This document shows positions 7,845-9,814 of a stretch of 9,814 bases of DNA, in pieces. The stretch is from CAZFQG01 sp964520785 (lineage in GTDB: Bacteria > Planctomycetota > Planctomycetia > Pirellulales > Thermoguttaceae), in NCBI GenBank assembly GCA_964520785.1, contig CAZFQG010000218.1, forward strand, positions 1-9,814, read 5' to 3'. The position numbers and the translations under genes are program-made. Under the pieces are notes generated by a model. It worked only from the letters and a program-made list of their open reading frames with translations. It had not been told where the DNA came from and did not search any database. Position 1 is the first letter of the stretch, and each line of letters begins with the position of its first letter.

Positions 7845-8420
7845 TCACGACGCCGCGGCATCTTCCGGGACATCGCCGGGTGACCGCTCGCGTCGCGCGG
7901 ATGCGCCGGAGGGAACGACGAAGGAAAGAACCAGGAGCACGACCCCAAGCCCGGCAATGACCAACGACACGACGAGCCACCGATTAAACGATTCCACCGT
8001 CGCGCGATAGTACAGCACGTAAGGGATGTCCTCGCGTTCCCACTTCTCCTTGCCGAGCCGTTCCCAGAGTTTCATGCTATCGTCGAGGCTTAGTTCCTGG
8101 GCTCGTTCCCGGATGAGGTCTAGGTCCCACTGCCATTCCGGTGGGACGATCGGCCACGAATACCACAAGAAACCGCAACCCAGGAGGCCCAGGCCGACGA
8201 GAATAATCCCCGTAAGAAGCAACTGATCCGGCAGCCCCCACGGTGGCCGTGTCGACTTGGAGGACTTCTCCATCGGTGCCGGTTCCAGTTCCCGGATTTC
8301 CCGCAGCGACGGAAGCTCAATAGTCTTGCCGCATTCACACGTGATTGTTCGACCGGCCTGCGAAGGCTCGATCGGGATTTTGTGCCCGCAGTCACACGGA
8401 AATAAAACCTTACTTGCCAA
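7845..8420 (-). CDS. Two-helix membrane protein with N-terminal CxC...CxC zinc finger
   Basis: This 191-residue protein opens with a probable zinc-binding knuckle: Cys9-x-Cys11-Gly and Cys28-x-Cys30-Gly. Hydrophobic helices lie at about 67-87 and 149-170. The roughly 60-residue acidic, Trp-rich segment between them should lie outside, with the zinc finger and the Arg-rich tail (ARRER) in the cytoplasm. The start is a TTG at 8420 supported by GGAGG with a 6-nt spacer; the nearer ATG at 8425 is in another frame. This domain order, a short zinc ribbon followed by membrane helices, is common among uncharacterised planctomycete proteins (recollection of the group, not a search). It is the first gene of the minus-strand cluster, 51 bp before the 880-residue gene. 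Its function is unknown. Confidence 0.85.
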   Translation of the reverse strand: MASKVLFPCDCGHKIPIEPSQAGRTITCECGKTIELPSLREIRELEPAPMEKSSKSTRPPWGLPDQLLLTGIILVGLGLLGCGFLWYSWPIVPPEWQWDLDLIRERAQELSLDDSMKLWERLGKEKWEREDIPYVLYYRATVESFNRWLVVSLVIAGLGVVLLVLSFVVPSGASARRERSPGDVPEDAAAS

Positions 8421-8426
8421 AACATG

Positions 8427-8431
8427 CCTCC
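8427..8431 (-). promoter_or_regulatory. Shine-Dalgarno site that selects the TTG start at 8420
   Basis: On the minus strand GGAGG is followed by CATGTT and then TTG. The 6-nt spacer suits TTG, whereas the overlapping ATG at 8425 would have a 1-nt spacer and the wrong frame for the zinc-finger protein. Confidence 0.65.
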
Positions 8432-8468
8432 ACGCTGGAGAAATCCTCGGGTCGCCGCGAACCGCTCG

Positions 8469-8504
8469 TGAGCCGACCTATGTCGGCTCATCCCGCGAAA
8501 GCGG
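8469..8504. repeat. Perfect 9-bp inverted repeat with an adjacent GAAA-loop hairpin
   Basis: TGAGCCGAC (8469-8477) and GTCGGCTCA (8482-8490) pair perfectly around the loop CTAT. Two bases later CCGC-GAAA-GCGG (8493-8504) forms a second hairpin, with a GNRA loop if transcribed on the + strand. There is no T-run, so a terminator is unlikely. The position 49 bp before the zinc-finger gene fits a protein-binding operator or a structured 5' leader. Confidence 0.5.
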
Positions 8505-8539
8505 CATTGCCATTATTGCCCACACTTCCAGAAATCCAC

Positions 8540-8569
8540 AAAAAGGGGGGCCTCGGCCGGCGGGCTCCC
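8540..8569 (-). terminator. Terminator-like hairpin within the leader of the minus-strand operon
   Basis: On the minus strand GGGAGCC (8569-8563) can pair with GGCCCCC (8552-8546), with one A-C mismatch, and is followed by C and then five T's (8544-8540). No minus-strand gene lies upstream for it to end, so it would act on a leader transcript or end a short RNA. The 10-nt GC-rich loop could also fold differently. Confidence 0.35.
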
Positions 8570-8575
8570 ATCCGT

Positions 8576-8591
8576 GTTTCGTTCGCGAAAC
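8576..8591. repeat. 6-bp hairpin with TTCG loop
   Basis: GTTTCG-TTCG-CGAAAC is a perfect inverted repeat. It lies immediately 5' of the terminator-like hairpin on the minus strand and would be part of the same leader transcript. No T-run follows on either strand. Confidence 0.35.
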
Positions 8592-8796
8592 CGTGCGATT
8601 GAAGCGAGCCGACCCTTAAACGACGGCGCGGATAGCGTGCCGGCCCGCGGGACGTTCCAACACAAACGAACGGTTCACACTACATACTATACCACTTCTG
8701 GACGAAGACGGCGAGGGGTCCGACCCTGGCAAACGAACGACATGGTCTGGGGAGGAGGTACTCGGGTCTTCCGGAGCACGCCAGAACCGGCGGAGT

Positions 8797-8836
8797 GGAA
8801 TCCCCCGGGAGCCACCAGTTTCTACCGGGGGGTTCT
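8797..8836 (+). promoter_or_regulatory. Strong hairpin over a possible ribosome binding site
   Basis: Bases 8797-8808 pair with 8825-8836 in a 12-bp stem (two G-U pairs, core CCCCCGG/CCGGGGG) around a 16-nt loop. The 3' arm contains GGGGGG (8827-8832), 5 nt before the ATG of the small ORF at 8838, so a folded transcript would hide that site. No T-run follows, which argues against a terminator. Confidence 0.4.
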
Positions 8837-8837
8837 C

Positions 8838-8963
8838 ATGCTGGCGAAGGTGAGTTATATTGAGAAACGCTGCGGATGCTGGCACACGATGGTGTTGCAT
8901 CCGTCGCGATTGGTCCAACATGTGGCGCGCGGCCCACGACCGCCCCGAAAATGCCCGATGTGA
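8838..8963 (+). CDS. Small Cys/His-rich ORF (41 residues), putative zinc-binding microprotein
   Basis: The product contains Cys12-Gly-Cys14-Trp-His16, then His21, His28 and a C-terminal Cys39-Pro-Met, which together would suit a small zinc finger. It ends in TGA 24 nt before the GH78 ATG and in the same frame. A second Cys would complete a typical CPxC knuckle exactly where the TGA stands. A GGGGGG run 5 nt before the ATG is a weak ribosome binding site and lies in a hairpin. An in-frame ATG at 8742, with no better signal, would give 73 residues. I know no named family for it. A chance ORF or a decayed zinc-ribbon gene is possible. Confidence 0.35.
   Translation: MLAKVSYIEKRCGCWHTMVLHPSRLVQHVARGPRPPRKCPM
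8873..8903. repeat. 7-bp inverted repeat inside the small ORF
   Basis: CGGATGC (8873-8879) and GCATCCG (8897-8903) pair perfectly around a 17-nt loop that can itself form a short CAC/GTG stem. It overlaps the codons for the CGCWH motif, so it may be incidental to coding. Confidence 0.3.
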
Positions 8964-8976
8964 TATCTTTCGAACA

Positions 8977-8982
8977 AGGAGG
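8977..8982 (+). promoter_or_regulatory. Ribosome binding site of the GH78-like gene
   Basis: A full AGGAGG lies 5 nt before the ATG at 8988. It is the strongest Shine-Dalgarno match in the window and fixes this start, which also places the signal peptide at the N-terminus. Confidence 0.75.
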
Positions 8983-8987
8983 GAAGA

Positions 8988-9785
8988 ATGCGATTGATCC
9001 GTTTGGTGTGTTTGCTTGTCGTTTTCGCGGCTTTTGTGACGCCTGCTGCCGCTGAGAGCCCGGCAAGGGTCAACCGACTGCAATGCGAATACGTGACCAA
9101 TCCACTGGGGATTCAGGTAACGCAACCCCGTCTGCAGTGGCAGATGCAGGATGAACGCCGCGGTGCCAAGCAAACCGCTTATCAGGTTCTCGTTGCGTCC
9201 ACCGCCCAACGACTTGCGCGAGAGGAAGCCGATTTGTGGGATTCCGGCAAGGTGGAGTCAGACCGTTCCACGCAAATCGTTTATTCCGGCAAACCGTTGC
9301 GGTCGCGAGACCGGTGCTACTGGAAGGTGCGGATTTGGGATGCCGAGGGGGAACCGACGGCGTACAGCGCGCCCGCCCTGTGGACGATGGGACTCCTCGA
9401 CGCCGATGCCATCGAAGGAAAGTGGATCGGACTGGAAGAACGGCTGATTCATCCCGCGAAACTCGGCGATCCGGCGGCCAAGGCATTGAACTTTGAGGGC
9501 TGCGCCTGGTTCTGGTATCCCGATGCCGGCGCCGAGGCGAAGACGGCCCCCCCGGGGATCCGCTATTTCCGCAAGACGATTGAAATTCCGGAAGACCGCA
9601 ATATCGCTTCGGCCCGGTTCCTTATCGCGGCGGACGACAGCGGTTCCCTTTTCGTCAACGGCCGGGCATGCGGTTCCGGCTTCGGTTTTGGCGGCACTCG
9701 GGCCGAAGAGGTAAAGGCCCAGTTGCAGCCGGGCGAGAACGTTCTGGGTATTCAAGTTCGCCTCCTCACCAGAATTCGTGGGTGA
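8988..9785 (+). CDS. Alpha-L-rhamnosidase-like protein (GH78 family), N-terminal part; frame broken or gene cut near the window end
   Basis: The 265 residues seen match the N-terminal region of secreted GH78 alpha-L-rhamnosidases, which remove terminal rhamnose from plant or algal polysaccharides and glycosides. A signal peptide (MRLIRLVCLLVVFAAFVTPAAA) precedes an Ig-like domain (about 28-145: VNRLQCEY, NPLGIQVTQPRLQWQM, AYQVLVAS, LWDSGKV, CYWKVRIWD). The start of the Bac_rhamnosid_N lectin-like domain follows (about 185-258: GIRYFRKTIEI, AADDSGSLFVNG, LQPGENVLGIQV). The (alpha/alpha)6 catalytic domain would lie beyond the window. The frame ends early at TGA 9783-9785. From about 9760 the +1 frame is open to the last base and reads ASSPEFVGELWLGEVSKL, so a one-base shift around 9753-9760, a pseudogene or a sequence-end artefact is likely. 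Family assignment is firm, the exact substrate is not. Confidence 0.85.
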   Translation: MRLIRLVCLLVVFAAFVTPAAAESPARVNRLQCEYVTNPLGIQVTQPRLQWQMQDERRGAKQTAYQVLVASTAQRLAREEADLWDSGKVESDRSTQIVYSGKPLRSRDRCYWKVRIWDAEGEPTAYSAPALWTMGLLDADAIEGKWIGLEERLIHPAKLGDPAAKALNFEGCAWFWYPDAGAEAKTAPPGIRYFRKTIEIPEDRNIASARFLIAADDSGSLFVNGRACGSGFGFGGTRAEEVKAQLQPGENVLGIQVRLLTRIRG

Positions 9786-9814
9786 ATTGTGGCTCGGGGA
9801 GGTCTCCAAGTTGG

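Larger units (their letters stand above)
8421..8837. other. Divergent intergenic region rich in inverted repeats
   Basis: No confident gene lies here. It separates the minus-strand operon from the small ORF and GH78 gene on the + strand. It contains the hairpins listed separately, plus one AT-richer patch (about 8680-8693). Read on the minus strand that patch contains TATAGT, a possible -10 element, but no convincing -35 element is visible at standard spacing. ORFs through the region are overlapping shadows without recognisable content. Confidence 0.5.

Noticed and set aside
8616..9209. 197-residue minus-strand ORF opposite the GH78 start
   Set aside because: It is a low-complexity Ser/Arg/His sequence antisense to a strongly supported gene with a signal peptide and a ribosome binding site.

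Overview
This is about 9.8 kb of GC-rich (roughly 60 %) bacterial chromosome. It has no mobile element, CRISPR array, rRNA gene or convincing tRNA. The gene mix points to a planctomycete or another PVC-group bacterium, by inference: a small CxC zinc-finger membrane protein, a membrane-anchored trypsin-like protease, a secreted multidomain orphan and a secreted GH78 enzyme. Start codons are often non-ATG (TTG at 8420; GTG or TTG for the protease), and Shine-Dalgarno sequences are only sometimes present.

Left part (1-2807, + strand): the end of a three-gene operon for proton-translocating nicotinamide nucleotide transhydrogenase, pntAA (cut by the window edge), pntAB and pntB. The NAD(H)-binding domain I looks canonical. 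PntB departs from the E. coli enzyme at two functional places: the membrane His91 position is Asn, and the Lys-Arg-Ser loop for the NADP 2'-phosphate reads Asn-Leu-Asp. This is the clearest biochemical oddity in the window.

Middle (2808-4361): a + strand trypsin-like serine protease with an intact His/Asp/Ser triad, an uncertain N-terminus and a C-terminal membrane helix. It converges on the next, minus-strand cluster across a 111-bp gap.

Minus-strand cluster (8420 to 4362): three tightly packed co-directional genes. In transcription order they are a two-helix membrane protein with a CxC...CxC zinc finger, an 880-residue probably exported multidomain protein of unknown function (lectin-like, Ig-like, TIM-barrel-like and NEW3-like parts), and a Nif3/YbgI (DUF34) dinuclear-metal protein. 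Spacings of 51 and 6 bp suggest one transcript. Sequence alone does not show how their jobs connect.

Right part (8421-9814): a 567-bp divergent intergenic region rich in inverted repeats. They include a perfect 9-bp stem, a terminator-like hairpin facing the minus-strand operon, and a strong hairpin over a purine-rich site just before a small Cys/His-rich ORF (41 residues). The start of a secreted alpha-L-rhamnosidase-like (GH78) protein follows. Its reading frame breaks in the last 60 bases, by frameshift or by an end-of-sequence artefact.
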